Assembly: GCA_016699715.1 (NCBI GenBank)
Contig: CP065007.1
Location: 2,987,001-3,051,000, forward strand
From: Candidatus Competibacteraceae bacterium
Lineage (GTDB): Bacteria; Pseudomonadota; Gammaproteobacteria; Competibacterales; Competibacteraceae
Length of the DNA stretch: 64,000 nucleotides
Direction of reading: 5' to 3'
Shown in pieces: positions 51,420 to 61,035 of the stretch (position 1 is its first letter; every line of letters begins with the position of its first letter). A program made the translations under genes and the position numbers. Under the pieces are notes generated by a model. It worked only from the letters and a program-made list of their open reading frames with translations, had not been told where the DNA came from and did no database searches.

Positions 51420-51824
51420 TCAATGGCTTTTGCGGTTGGGGTCGAGCATGTGTTGTCCCAGATCCCTGACGAAATCCTCCAGCCGCGACGATTCGGCATG
51501 CAGGTGTTCGTTCATATGGCGCAGGGCGGTCGCCAGCCGGTAGGTGCGGGATAACAGTTGTTCCAGGTTATTGGACTGCCACAGTTTGTCCGGGTTGATT
51601 TCAGGTCCACCTTCGCCCAGCATGACCGCGCACCATTCGGGAATGCGGTACATCAGCATCGATTCCCGCTCGTTGGCCAGGCAGAGCGTGACGCCGACAT
51701 TGTACTTGCGTAGTGTCGTCAAGACTTCATCCAGGCAACGCTGCATTTCCTCGCTGGGCCGCTCGCTGGCGCGCAGAATTTCACCCTCGCTCAAGACATC
51801 CCCTTTTTCGTCTACCCTGCTCAT
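51420..51824 (-). CDS. Hypothetical protein
   Basis: A 134-residue soluble protein with no recognised domain. The sequence is acidic at the N-terminus, with VGVTLCLANERESMLMYRIPEW in the middle and a helical C-terminus (NNLEQLLSRTYRLATALRHMNEHLHAESSRLEDF). The start is supported by AGGAGG eight bases upstream. It is convergent with the Sel1-repeat gene. Confidence 0.65.
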   Translation of the reverse strand: MSRVDEKGDVLSEGEILRASERPSEEMQRCLDEVLTTLRKYNVGVTLCLANERESMLMYRIPEWCAVMLGEGGPEINPDKLWQSNNLEQLLSRTYRLATALRHMNEHLHAESSRLEDFVRDLGQHMLDPNRKSH

Positions 51825-52264
51825 TTGGATCGCCTCCTGTCGTCGGGGCCGCGCATGGATTCAAAGCGATGATCGGTTTTCCATAAGGTTCAGAATCATA
51901 CGGTAATTCACCGTGGGCCGCCAGCGTGGACGGAGCCGGCGAGCCCACCTCATGGCCGCGCCGGCATGCACATTGAATGGAACAGCGGCCGGTTTGTCGG
52001 GGCATGAAGATGGCACGGATGCGGATTGCTTTGTCCCGATTCGAGTGTCCGGAAAATCGAAGTCGGCGCACTTTTCCTCGTTTGCCGACAAAAGTCTTAT
52101 CATGTTGCCCTTGCAACAGCCAGGGATGAGGTCAGATGCCGAATTTTTCTTCAATGACCGTTCGAGTACGGCAATGGCCCTGGTCGACGGGATGAAGTTG
52201 CCCACCGAGTACGCGGGCGAGCATTTGGCAAATCCGCCATAAGAAATTCAACTGAAAGGTCATT
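51825..52264. other. 440-bp gap upstream of ychF
   Basis: No convincing gene. Overlapping 109- and 114-residue frames on opposite strands have no recognisable features and mixed composition. It holds the promoter and AAAGG ribosome site of ychF and the ribosome site of the hypothetical gene at 51824. No tRNA fold or strong hairpin was seen. Confidence 0.5.
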
Positions 52265-53356
52265 ATGTCTCTCAAATGCGGTATTGTTGGTTTGCCGAAC
52301 GTCGGCAAATCCACGCTGTTCAACGCGCTCACCAAAGCCGGTATTCAGGCCGAGAATTACCCATTCTGCACCATCGACCCCAATGTTGGGGTGGTGTTGG
52401 TGCCCGATCCGCGATTGGAGGCACTGGCCGCCATCGCGAAATCGCAGAAGATCCTGCCGGCCACGGTCGAGTTCGTCGATATCGCCGGCCTGGTGGCGGG
52501 CGCCTCCAAGGGCGAAGGGTTGGGCAACCAGTTTCTGGCCCACATCCGCGAGACCGACGCAATCGCCCAAGTGGTGCGCTGCTTCGCGAACGACGACGTG
52601 ATTCATGTGTCTGGACGGGTCGATCCGCGCGAGGATATCGAGACCATCAACACCGAACTGGCGCTGGCCGATCTGGCGGCCGTGGAAAAAGCGCTGCTGC
52701 GCGCCGAGAAGGCGGCCAAGGCCGGTGGACGGGAGGCGCTGGAACGCAAGGCGCTGTTGGAACGGGTGCAAACCCATCTGGATACAGGCGCACCACTGAG
52801 GACCTTGGCGCTGGCCGCGACGGAACGCGAGCAACTGCGGGAATTGTTCCTGCTGACCGCCAAGCCGGTGCTATACATCGCCAACATCGCCGAAGACGGC
52901 TTCGTCGGTAACCCGTTGCTGGATCAGGTCAGAGGCATTGCGGAGCGGGAAGGCGCCGAGATGGTGCCGGTGTGCGCGGCGATCGAAGCGGAATTAGCGG
53001 AACTGGAGGACGCTGACAAGGCCGAATTTCTGGCCGACTACGGCCTATCCGAACCGGGTCTGGATCGAGTGATCCACGCTGCCTACAAGCTGCTTGGGCT
53101 GGAAACCTACTTTACCGCCGGCCCCAAGGAAGTACGGGCCTGGACCGTTCGGGCCGGCGCTACCGCGCCGCAGGCGGCGGGCGTGATTCACACCGATTTC
53201 GAGCGTGGCTTCATTCGCGCCGAGGTGATCGCCTATGCCGATTACATCGCCTGTGGAGGCGAATCCGGCGCCCGGGAGGCAGGCAAGTGGCGATTGGAGG
53301 GCAAGGACTACATTGTCCAGGAAGGCGACATCATGCACTTCCGCTTCAACGTTTAG
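52265..53356 (+). CDS. ychF: Redox-regulated ATPase YchF (Obg-family)
   Basis: A 363-residue P-loop protein with G1 GLPNVGKSTLFNALT, DIAGLVAGASKGEGLGNQFLAHIRETDAI (G3 region) and a C-terminal TGS domain. YchF prefers ATP to GTP and affects ribosome and redox-stress responses. In many genomes it sits near pth, but not here. It is followed by the DUF167 relic. Confidence 0.96.
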   Translation: MSLKCGIVGLPNVGKSTLFNALTKAGIQAENYPFCTIDPNVGVVLVPDPRLEALAAIAKSQKILPATVEFVDIAGLVAGASKGEGLGNQFLAHIRETDAIAQVVRCFANDDVIHVSGRVDPREDIETINTELALADLAAVEKALLRAEKAAKAGGREALERKALLERVQTHLDTGAPLRTLALAATEREQLRELFLLTAKPVLYIANIAEDGFVGNPLLDQVRGIAEREGAEMVPVCAAIEAELAELEDADKAEFLADYGLSEPGLDRVIHAAYKLLGLETYFTAGPKEVRAWTVRAGATAPQAAGVIHTDFERGFIRAEVIAYADYIACGGESGAREAGKWRLEGKDYIVQEGDIMHFRFNV

Positions 53357-53380
53357 GCGGCGGGCATGGAGGAGACCGAG

Positions 53381-53452
53381 GAATGATCGCTTCCGGGTCC
53401 GCATCGCCGCCCCGCCCATGAATGGCCGGACCAACACGCACTGGCATGCCTT
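53381..53452 (+). pseudogene. Relic of a DUF167 (yggU) gene fragment
   Basis: Seventy-two bases match the centre of yggU at 7942-8232 (minus strand): a hand count gives 56 of 72 identical. In translation NDRFRVRIAAPPMNGRTNTH corresponds to NDRFRVRITAPPVDGRANIH. Neither the beginning nor the end of the gene is present, so it is a non-functional fragment lying 25 bases after the ychF stop. Confidence 0.75.
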
Positions 53453-53540
53453 CCCCAATGATCCCCAGCACTCTGGCGCCGTGTGACCTGCTGGGGCGGC
53501 ATTTCAAATAGCCCCGCAAATTTTGGTCGTCGGATCGACT

Positions 53541-54329
53541 TCAGGGAGCGACCGCGCTCAACGCCGCGAATGCCGCCAAGTCCAGTGTTTCCGGCCGGAC
53601 GCCGGGATCGACGCCCGCCGCTTCGATCTGGGCGATGTCCAACCAGCCGCGCAAGGCATTGCGCAGGGTCTTGCGGCGCTGGGCGAAGGCTCGCCGCACC
53701 ACCTCGGCGAATAATCGTTCGTCCCGTACCGCAACGGGCGATGTTTCATGTGGAACCAAGCGCACCACCGCCGACCGAACCTTGGGCGGCGGCAGGAACG
53801 CTTCCGGTCCAACCGTGAACAGCGGCTCGACCTGGCAGCGGTATTGCAGCATCACCGACAATCGACCGTAAGCCTTATCGCCCGGACCCGCCGCCATTCG
53901 CTCCACTACGTCCTGTTGCAGCATAAAATGCAGGTCGCGCAGGTGACTGGCCTGATCCAGTAGATGGAAAAGCAAGGGAGTGGAAATGTTGTAGGGCAGG
54001 TTGCCAGCCACCCGCAAGCGGGGACCCGCGCCGCGCAATCCGGCAAAATCGAATTTCAGCGCGTCGGCGTGATGAAGCCGCAATGTACCGGCACCGGCGC
54101 AATGAGCCCGCAGCGGCTCCAGCAGATCGCGGTCCAGCTCCACTGCGTCCAACTCGCCGACGACGGCCAGCAACGGCCGGGTCAGCGCCCCCAGGCCAGG
54201 GCCGATTTCCACCAGATGATCGCCCGGCACCGGTCGGATCGCCGCGACGATGCGCTCAAGCACGCTGGGATCGCGCAGGAAATGCTGGCCGAAGCGCTTG
54301 CGGGGACGATGCGCCACAGTCAGGTTCAT
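53541..54329 (-). CDS. rsmA: 16S rRNA dimethyladenosine transferase RsmA (KsgA)
   Basis: A 262-residue enzyme methylating A1518 and A1519 of 16S rRNA. RKRFGQHFLRDPSVLERIV, the SAM loop VEIGPGLGALTRPLL and the catalytic NLPYNISTPLLFHLL are intact. The ATG at 54329 overlaps the surA stop by 4 bases. In relatives pdxA lies between surA and rsmA, but it is absent here. Confidence 0.96.
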   Translation of the reverse strand: MNLTVAHRPRKRFGQHFLRDPSVLERIVAAIRPVPGDHLVEIGPGLGALTRPLLAVVGELDAVELDRDLLEPLRAHCAGAGTLRLHHADALKFDFAGLRGAGPRLRVAGNLPYNISTPLLFHLLDQASHLRDLHFMLQQDVVERMAAGPGDKAYGRLSVMLQYRCQVEPLFTVGPEAFLPPPKVRSAVVRLVPHETSPVAVRDERLFAEVVRRAFAQRRKTLRNALRGWLDIAQIEAAGVDPGVRPETLDLAAFAALSAVAP

Positions 54330-55750
54330 TGTGCTGGTGGAGCGGGATTCTCCGCCGAAGCCGCCGCCGACTGCAGGCGGATTTCCACATAAGCTTCCTC
54401 GCGCCAGCGGCGCAAGGTCAGATCCCATTCTTCGTCGGCACGCCGCCGCAGCAACGCCTCACGCACTCGGGTGCGTTCGATTTCAGTCGAAGCCGGACCT
54501 TGACGCCGTTCCTGTACCTGAACGATATGCCAGCCGAACGGCGTCTTGAATGGCGCGCTGATTTCGCCGGGCTGTAGTTCGTTCATCGCCTGCTCGAACT
54601 GTGGCACCAACATTCCCGGCGTCACCCAACCCAGATCGCCACCACGCTCGCCGGAAGCGCTATCTTCGGAATTGGCGCGGGCCACGACCGTGAAATCTTC
54701 GCCGTTCTGAATGCGCTGACGTAGTTGTACCAAACGTTGGCGAGCTTCGTCGTCGGACAGTTGCGGCGAGGTCTTGAGCAAAATGTGGCGGGCGTGAGTC
54801 TGTGTCACCAGGCTGGAGGGCGCGGACGAATGTGCTTCACCGCCACCTTTGACTTCCAGTAGCTTGACAATGTGAAATCCACTAGGGCTGCGGATCAGTT
54901 CGCTCAGCTGTCCGGGCCGCAACTTCGGGATCACCTCGGCGAACAGGGTGGGCAATTGATCGGCGCGCCGCCAGCCCAGATCGCCGCCTTCCAGCGCCTG
55001 CCGACCGGCGGAAACACTCACCGCCACTTGACGAAAATCCGCACCTTGCCGCAACCGTGCCAACACCCTGTCGGCCTCGTTCCTTGCGGTTTCGACCTGC
55101 TGCGGCGTAGCGCCTTCCGGCACCGCGATCAGGATCTGGGCCAAATGATATTCGCGTTCGCCGCCGGCGCCGCTGTTGCCGCCACCGCCAAACTCGCCGC
55201 CACCGCCGGCCAACTGGGCTTGCAGGCTGTCCACATCCTGATCGGAAACCTGGATTTGGCTGTCCACCAGCTTCTGGCGCAACCGCGCCGCCATGATTTC
55301 CCGACGCACGTCATCGCGGAACTTGGCGAAATCGGTGCCATCTTTCTCGATCATTTGCCGCAACTGCGTCAGATTCATGTTGTTGCGCCGGGCCAGGGTT
55401 TCGATGGCTGCATTCAAGGTGGCGTCATCCACGGTGATACCGTTGCGTTCGGCGGCGCGCAGTTGCAGTTGGGACAAAATCAAGCGCTCCAGCACTTGGT
55501 TCTCCAGCACCGAATCGGGCGGGATCGGCACCTTCTGCTGCCGCAACTGGATTTTGATCGCGGCCGTCGCCGCCTCCAGTTCCCGGTGGGTAATGACGTC
55601 GTCGTTGACCACCGCCGCGATGGCATCCAGCGCGCTGCCCGATCCTTCGGGTCCGGGACCGAACACCAGTTGGGTTTGGCCGGCAACCGGCGGGACAAGC
55701 AGCAGCAAATACAGTAAAACAGAAAGCAAGCGTTTGTTCATACGTATCAT
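54326..55750 (-). CDS. surA: Outer-membrane protein chaperone SurA
   Basis: A periplasmic chaperone and prolyl isomerase of about 474 residues. A signal peptide (LLSVLLYLLLLVPPVAGQ) precedes the SurA N domain (AIAAVVNDDVITHRELEAA) and two parvulin domains (YHLAQILIAVPEG and THARHILLKTS, each with GGDLGW). A Gly-rich insert (GGGGEFGGGGNSGAGG) lies before the first parvulin domain. Start options are Mets at 55750 and 55741. It lies 11 bases after lptD, as in other Gammaproteobacteria. Confidence 0.95.
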   Translation of the reverse strand: MIRMNKRLLSVLLYLLLLVPPVAGQTQLVFGPGPEGSGSALDAIAAVVNDDVITHRELEAATAAIKIQLRQQKVPIPPDSVLENQVLERLILSQLQLRAAERNGITVDDATLNAAIETLARRNNMNLTQLRQMIEKDGTDFAKFRDDVRREIMAARLRQKLVDSQIQVSDQDVDSLQAQLAGGGGEFGGGGNSGAGGEREYHLAQILIAVPEGATPQQVETARNEADRVLARLRQGADFRQVAVSVSAGRQALEGGDLGWRRADQLPTLFAEVIPKLRPGQLSELIRSPSGFHIVKLLEVKGGGEAHSSAPSSLVTQTHARHILLKTSPQLSDDEARQRLVQLRQRIQNGEDFTVVARANSEDSASGERGGDLGWVTPGMLVPQFEQAMNELQPGEISAPFKTPFGWHIVQVQERRQGPASTEIERTRVREALLRRRADEEWDLTLRRWREEAYVEIRLQSAAASAENPAPPAQ

Positions 55751-55761
55751 CGGGATGAATG

Positions 55762-58074
55762 CTAGTAACGGATCGGCTGATAGCCGAAGATGGAACTTTG
55801 CAGCACGGTCTCCAGACCACCGCCCAATCGAGACAGTCCCTTCAACTCCAGTTCCAGGTAAAAACCGGTTTGCGCATCGACTTCCAGCGGGCTGTCTCGG
55901 TACTGGCGCGCGACCGCCCGCAGCGCCCAACAACAATCCTCATATTCCAGCCCAGCCAGGGTTTCCAGATTGCGGTCGATGTTCAGAGCCTGGTTCCAGC
56001 GCGCCAACACCCGAAATCGCGAGCTCAACGGCCATATCAGTGATGCATCCACGGAGTGGATTTGATCGCTCAATCCCAGGTTGACCGGATTGCGGTCCCG
56101 CAGGTAGGACAAATTGACGAACTGGCGTGGATTGGCGTAGTAACGCAGGTCGAGCGCGGTACGTAGTAAATCGCTGTTGTCCGGCTCCAGTTGCACACCG
56201 CCTTGAACCGACCAGCGGCCTGACAGATTTAACGCCCCCTGAGCGATCACTCCCGAATTCGCCTCGGTATCCGGCGGTAGCTCGGGGTACAAAGTTACCC
56301 GACGATCCTCGAAATATTGGATCTGGCCGATGCTGGCACGCAACCGTTCGCGACCACTTGGACCATCGATCAACCGGGTAGTCAACGCGGCGGTCAATTG
56401 GTTGGCGTCGCCCAATCGGTCGGCGCCGACGAACCGGTTCCAGCGAAACAGCCAGTCGAAATCCCGATCCATGAAGTTGCTGTCGAAGAGAGGAATGTCG
56501 TTCTGGTCGCGATAAGGCACATAGAGATAGAACAGCCGCGGCTCCAGCGTCTGCGTCCCGGCCGTTACGCCCAGCCAGTCGGCCTGCAAGGGCCGCTCGA
56601 AGATCAAGCCGCTGTCCAGACCGAGCAGCGGCGCGGCGCGCGAGGGCGCATCGTTGGCGCCCGATGCGGTGTTGTCAAGCTGATAGCCGGTGTAGCGAAA
56701 TCCAGCCTGGGGTTTCAGGTATCCCCAGGGTTTTTCCAACGCCCAACCCACGGTCGGCCACAGATCCAGGCGGGCGCCGGTCACTACTTCGGAGTCGGAT
56801 TGCTGGAAGCGCACCACTTCGCCGTGCAAACGGTAGTTGAAGCCGCCGACTCCGGTTGGCCAGGCACCGTCGAACACCAATTGTGGCAGGCGCTCGTAGG
56901 GGTCCCCGGTCAGGGCAAACAGCGCCGGATTCAGAATCTGATAACCCTGCACCCGCGCCAGCGCCCGCCACCAGTCTCCCTGGTAGCGCACATCCAGATA
57001 CCGTTCCAGGTAGTTGACCGTCAGGAAATCCAGATTGTTGCTTAAGTCCCGGATGTAGCTATCGTCGGAGACGTATTCGAACCGCAGATTGGTGTAGAGG
57101 TTGGGTAGCGGCGTGGCGCGGTCGACGATATTGAAGGAACCACGGTCGCCGCCGAAACGACGATCATAAGGGATGTACTCAGCGTCGATTTCCCCCCGCC
57201 GATCGGGGTATAGATAGCGGTACTCCGCGCCCAACAGCAACCCACGCGCGGACATCAGCCGGGGGGTGAAGGTCATGTCGCGATCCGGCGCGATGTTCCA
57301 ATAATAAGGAACCGAGAGATCCAGGCCGGTCTCGCTATCGTAGCCCTGAAGTGGAAACAGGAATCCGGACTGCCGCTCCTCGGTGATGGGAAACGACAGA
57401 TACGGAAAATAGAACACCGGCGTATCCTTGAACGCCAGCACGATATCATGGGCCGTGCCGCGGCCGCTCGCCGCGTTCAGGTTGAGTCGGCGTGCCCGCA
57501 ATTCCCACGCTTCCCGACCGCGCGGGCAGGTTGAATAGGTGGCGTCTTCCAGTTGACTGCTCTGTTGGGCACGGTCCACGTTCACTGCCTCGGCGTAACC
57601 CTGGGCATTGCGTCCCGGCAAATAGTAATCCGCATCCTTGAACCAGCCGGTCTCGGCGTTCAGATCCACCTCCGCCTGGGTGCCACGCAAGGCCTGGTTG
57701 GGATCGCCGTAGGTGAATCCTCCCTCGACTCGAACTCGGTTGGCCGGGCGCTCCAAGGTCATCCGCTCGGCGCGCAAACGCTGGTCGCCGCGAGACAGGT
57801 TGACGCCGCCTTCCAGCACGGACAAGGTGGCTGAGGATTCGATCCGGCCGGCTTCGGCCCGCACCGGCAGATCGTCCGGCAACGGTGCGTTCGGAGTGAC
57901 CGGCACGATCTCTTGAGCCAGTTCGTCGGCTTCGCACTGGAGCCATGGATTGAAGGTGGATTGCGCCTGGACGCCGACCAGCGGCAGTACCGCCAGCACG
58001 GCGCCGGTCGCCAGCACTCGGAAATACGGCGTCACGGAGCAGGATTTTACGTGTCGATTAAAGTGCCCTAACAT
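55762..58074 (-). CDS. lptD: LPS-assembly outer-membrane protein LptD
   Basis: A 770-residue protein that inserts lipopolysaccharide into the outer membrane. A signal sequence is followed by an OstA/jellyroll domain (VRAEAGRIESSATLSVLEGGVNL) and a beta-barrel. Conserved cysteines occur at WLQCEAD, STCPRG and the adjacent pair EDCCW, as needed for the interdomain disulfides. It heads the lptD-surA-rsmA operon. Confidence 0.96.
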   Translation of the reverse strand: MLGHFNRHVKSCSVTPYFRVLATGAVLAVLPLVGVQAQSTFNPWLQCEADELAQEIVPVTPNAPLPDDLPVRAEAGRIESSATLSVLEGGVNLSRGDQRLRAERMTLERPANRVRVEGGFTYGDPNQALRGTQAEVDLNAETGWFKDADYYLPGRNAQGYAEAVNVDRAQQSSQLEDATYSTCPRGREAWELRARRLNLNAASGRGTAHDIVLAFKDTPVFYFPYLSFPITEERQSGFLFPLQGYDSETGLDLSVPYYWNIAPDRDMTFTPRLMSARGLLLGAEYRYLYPDRRGEIDAEYIPYDRRFGGDRGSFNIVDRATPLPNLYTNLRFEYVSDDSYIRDLSNNLDFLTVNYLERYLDVRYQGDWWRALARVQGYQILNPALFALTGDPYERLPQLVFDGAWPTGVGGFNYRLHGEVVRFQQSDSEVVTGARLDLWPTVGWALEKPWGYLKPQAGFRYTGYQLDNTASGANDAPSRAAPLLGLDSGLIFERPLQADWLGVTAGTQTLEPRLFYLYVPYRDQNDIPLFDSNFMDRDFDWLFRWNRFVGADRLGDANQLTAALTTRLIDGPSGRERLRASIGQIQYFEDRRVTLYPELPPDTEANSGVIAQGALNLSGRWSVQGGVQLEPDNSDLLRTALDLRYYANPRQFVNLSYLRDRNPVNLGLSDQIHSVDASLIWPLSSRFRVLARWNQALNIDRNLETLAGLEYEDCCWALRAVARQYRDSPLEVDAQTGFYLELELKGLSRLGGGLETVLQSSIFGYQPIRY

Positions 58075-58108
58075 CGCATAGATTGACTATGGCTGCAATC
58101 TTACCCAG

Positions 58109-59122
58109 ATGGAGCGAATCTGCGTGAGCGACCGTGAACACCTGCTGCTGGAATGGCTGAACACCGTCTTGCCGGTAGCACCGGACCGTATGGCCCCGGC
58201 ATCCAGCGATGCCAGCTTCCGTCGTTATTTCCGGGTCTGGTACGACGGCCAGACCCGAATCGTGATGGACGCCCCGCCGGACAAGGAAGACTGCCGGCCG
58301 TTCGTCGCCATCGGCCAGGCCATGCGTGGTTTGGGCCTGAACGCGCCCGAAGTGTTGGCTGGCGATCTCGACCAGGGGCTGTTGCTCTTGACCGATCTTG
58401 GCAGCCGCCAGTACCTGACCGAACTCAACGAAAAGAGTGTGTCCAGGCTGTACGACGATGCGCTGGCGGCACTGGCGTGCCTGCAAATCGGTGGCGATTC
58501 CGACTCGCCATTGTTGCCACCCTACGGCTCGGCGCTGTTGCACCGGGAAATGGACTTGTTCCGCGACTGGTTTCTGGAGCGACTGCTTGGCCTGAATCTG
58601 CACGCGGACGAATGGCAAACACTCGATCGAGCCTTCGCCCTGCTGGCCGACAACGCCTTGGAACAACCGCGGGTATGGGTCCATCGCGATTACCATTCCC
58701 GCAATCTGATGGTCACCGATCCGCTCAACCCCGGCGTACTGGATTTTCAGGACGCGGTAGTGGGCGCGGTGACCTACGACCTGGTTTCGCTGCTGCGCGA
58801 CTGCTATATCGCCTGGCCGCGCGAGCAGGTCGAACGCTGGGTGCTGGATTACCGGGCGCGGCTGCGGGCGCTGGGCATGAGCGGACTGGACGACGCCGGG
58901 CAGTTCCTGCGCTGGTTCGATCTGATGGGTGTGCAACGCCATCTCAAGGCCATCGGCATCTTCGCCCGCCTAAACCTGCGCGATGGCAAATCCGGCTACC
59001 TGCGCGACATCCCCCGAACCCTGGGTTATGTGCTGGAGGTAGCGGGCCGCCATGCCGAACTGGCCGGCTTGCATGAGTTGCTGCGGGCGCGGCGGGTGGA
59101 CCGCTGGGAGCCCGCACCGTGA
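58109..59122 (+). CDS. amgK: N-acetylmuramate/N-acetylglucosamine kinase AmgK
   Basis: A 337-residue aminoglycoside phosphotransferase-like kinase that phosphorylates MurNAc in the peptidoglycan recycling bypass. The catalytic motif is VHRDYHSRNLMV and the metal motif GVLDFQDAVVGAVTYDL. It is divergent from lptD and overlaps murU by 4 bases. A GTG at 58124 with GGAG upstream is an alternative start. Confidence 0.94.
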   Translation: MERICVSDREHLLLEWLNTVLPVAPDRMAPASSDASFRRYFRVWYDGQTRIVMDAPPDKEDCRPFVAIGQAMRGLGLNAPEVLAGDLDQGLLLLTDLGSRQYLTELNEKSVSRLYDDALAALACLQIGGDSDSPLLPPYGSALLHREMDLFRDWFLERLLGLNLHADEWQTLDRAFALLADNALEQPRVWVHRDYHSRNLMVTDPLNPGVLDFQDAVVGAVTYDLVSLLRDCYIAWPREQVERWVLDYRARLRALGMSGLDDAGQFLRWFDLMGVQRHLKAIGIFARLNLRDGKSGYLRDIPRTLGYVLEVAGRHAELAGLHELLRARRVDRWEPAP

Positions 59123-59823
59123 AGGCGATGATTCTCGCCGCCGGACGCGGCGAACGGATGCGGCCGCTGACCGATCACACGCCCAAACCGCTGTTGCCGA
59201 TCGCCGGCCGACCGTTGGTTGTCCACCAACTCACCGCGCTGCGGGCGGCGGGCATCACCGAGCTGGTCATCAACACCGGCCATTTGGGCGCGCAACTGGC
59301 GGCGGCGCTGGGTGACGGCGGGGCATGGGGATTGCGTATCGTCTATTCCCCGGAACCGCCCGATGCCTTGGAAACTGGCGGCGGTATTTTGCGGGCGCTG
59401 CCGCTGCTCGGCCCGCAACCGTTTCTGGTGGTCAACGGTGATCTCTGGACCGACTATCCTTTCGCCTGCCTGCCGGCGGCGACCGTTGGACTGGCGCACC
59501 TGGTGCTGGTGGACAATCCGCCGCACCATCCCGGAGGCGACTTTGCCTTGCGGGTGAATGGGCAAGTGGAGGAGGTCGGCGCGGCGCGGTTGACCTTCAG
59601 CGGGATCAGCGTGCTGCGGCCGGAACTGTTTGCCGGCTGCGCGCCAGGCCGCTTTCCGCTGGGTCCGCTGCTGCGGTGGGCGATGGCGGAAGGGCAGGTG
59701 ACCGGCGAACATTATCGCGGCGGCTGGCGGGACATCGGAACGCCGCAACGGTTGGCCGAACTGGATTGTGAGTTGCGGCGACGGAAGGAACAGCAGCCAA
59801 CTTCATTCCCGACAGGAGACTGA
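59119..59823 (+). CDS. murU: N-acetylmuramate alpha-1-phosphate uridylyltransferase MurU
   Basis: A 234-residue sugar nucleotidyltransferase. AMILAAGRGERMRPLTDHTPKPLLPI is the nucleotide-binding motif and NGDLWTDYPF the metal site. With AmgK it returns recycled MurNAc to UDP-MurNAc, bypassing early cell wall synthesis. The GTG start overlaps amgK. Confidence 0.95.
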   Translation: MKAMILAAGRGERMRPLTDHTPKPLLPIAGRPLVVHQLTALRAAGITELVINTGHLGAQLAAALGDGGAWGLRIVYSPEPPDALETGGGILRALPLLGPQPFLVVNGDLWTDYPFACLPAATVGLAHLVLVDNPPHHPGGDFALRVNGQVEEVGAARLTFSGISVLRPELFAGCAPGRFPLGPLLRWAMAEGQVTGEHYRGGWRDIGTPQRLAELDCELRRRKEQQPTSFPTGD

Positions 59824-59828
59824 ATACC

Positions 59829-60287
59829 ATGGCTTTTGCCTACGCATTGCATGTTCTACTCGCCGTCGTCTGGGTCGGCGGCATGATCTTTGCCCAACTG
59901 GCGTTGCGGCCGGTGGCGGTGGCGCAGTTGGAACCGCCCCGGCGGATCGCCTTCCTGACGGCGGTGCTGGGGCGGTTCTTCTGGCTGGTCTGGGCCGCGG
60001 TCATTATCCTGCCGCTGACCGGCTTCTGGCTGATCGCCGGCTACGGCGGCATGGCGAGCTTGGGCTGGCACATTCATCTGATGACCGGCGTCGGGATCGT
60101 GATGGTATTGATCTACCTGACGCTCTTTCTGGCGGTGTTTCTGCCGTTGCGGCAGGCGGTGGCCGCCGGCGATTGGGCCGTGGCCGGCCGACGATTGGAG
60201 TGGGTACGCCGGCTGCTGTGGACCAATCTGCTATTGGGAGTGCTGGTCGTACTGACCGCGGCTCTGGGTGCTCGCGGCGGATTGTAG
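59829..60287 (+). CDS. CopD-like integral membrane protein
   Basis: A 152-residue protein with four predicted transmembrane helices. ALHVLLAVVWVGGMIFAQLAL is typical of the CopD/DUF2214-type family, and the conserved His in LHV and WHIHLM could bind copper or heme. Function is inferred only. It follows murU by 5 bases. Confidence 0.85.
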   Translation: MAFAYALHVLLAVVWVGGMIFAQLALRPVAVAQLEPPRRIAFLTAVLGRFFWLVWAAVIILPLTGFWLIAGYGGMASLGWHIHLMTGVGIVMVLIYLTLFLAVFLPLRQAVAAGDWAVAGRRLEWVRRLLWTNLLLGVLVVLTAALGARGGL

Positions 60288-60322
60288 GCCGGCGAGAAAC
60301 CCCACATGGGCGTCGGCCTCGC

Positions 60323-61012
60323 TCAGTCGGCGTGCCGGATATCCTGTCCCTCGACGATGTAGATCGTATATTCGATCAGATTGTCGGCGTGATCGGCAAC
60401 CCGCTTGAGTGCCTTGAACGCCAGCACCACGTCAATGATCGTCGCCACCATCGACCCGCCCTCCAGCGAGAGCACGCTGAGCGAACGCAGGCTATCCTGA
60501 AAGGCCTCCTCCACCGGATCTTCCTCCTGATGCACCAGCCGCCAGGCCTGCTCGATGTTCAACTGGGCCAACACGTCCCGCGCCGTCACGAAGCGTTGGA
60601 TGGCGGCCTGGGCCAGGCGGTCCATGTCATGAGCAACACCTTTATGCAACTCGCCGCCGCGCGCCTGAATCGCCAGCACTTTCTCGGCGATGCTCTTGGC
60701 TTCATCACCAACCCGTTCCAAATCGGCGACGGCCTTGTTCATGGACATCACCAGACGCATGTCGGTACTGACCGGCTGGCGGCGGGCCAGCAGCCGAATG
60801 CAAGCCCGATCGATATCGAGATCGCGTCGGTTAAGCACATCGTCGCCGGCCACAACCGCTTGCGCCAGATCGATATCGCCGGTCCTGAATGCGGTCACCG
60901 CTTGCTCGACCTGTTGCCCAGCGGCCCGCCCCATCTCCAGCACCTGTTCGATCAGGCTATCGATTTCCGCATCAAAACGCTTGACGGTATGTCGGTTATT
61001 GGTGAAAGCCAT
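60323..61012 (-). CDS. phoU: Phosphate transport regulator PhoU
   Basis: A 229-residue protein with two PhoU helical domains (MNKAVADLERVGDEAKSIAEKVL and FKALKRVADHADNLIEYTIYIVEG). PhoU restrains phosphate uptake by the Pst transporter through the PhoR kinase. No pst genes are nearby. The ATG at 61012 has AGGGG upstream. A GTG at 61039 overlapping the plsC stop is possible. Confidence 0.93.
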   Translation of the reverse strand: MAFTNNRHTVKRFDAEIDSLIEQVLEMGRAAGQQVEQAVTAFRTGDIDLAQAVVAGDDVLNRRDLDIDRACIRLLARRQPVSTDMRLVMSMNKAVADLERVGDEAKSIAEKVLAIQARGGELHKGVAHDMDRLAQAAIQRFVTARDVLAQLNIEQAWRLVHQEEDPVEEAFQDSLRSLSVLSLEGGSMVATIIDVVLAFKALKRVADHADNLIEYTIYIVEGQDIRHAD

Positions 61013-61035
61013 GCCAGATCGCCCCTTCGGTTGAA

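Noticed and set aside
51861..52242. Overlapping frames of 114 aa (minus) and 109 aa (plus) before ychF
   Set aside because: No ribosome site, no domain, and each contradicts the other. Treated as intergenic.
53742..53757. A fourth parS-like sequence, TGTTTCATGTGGAACC, inside rsmA
   Set aside because: Only 13 of 16 positions match the consensus, it is not palindromic in the core, and it lies in codons of a conserved protein segment. Probably coincidence.
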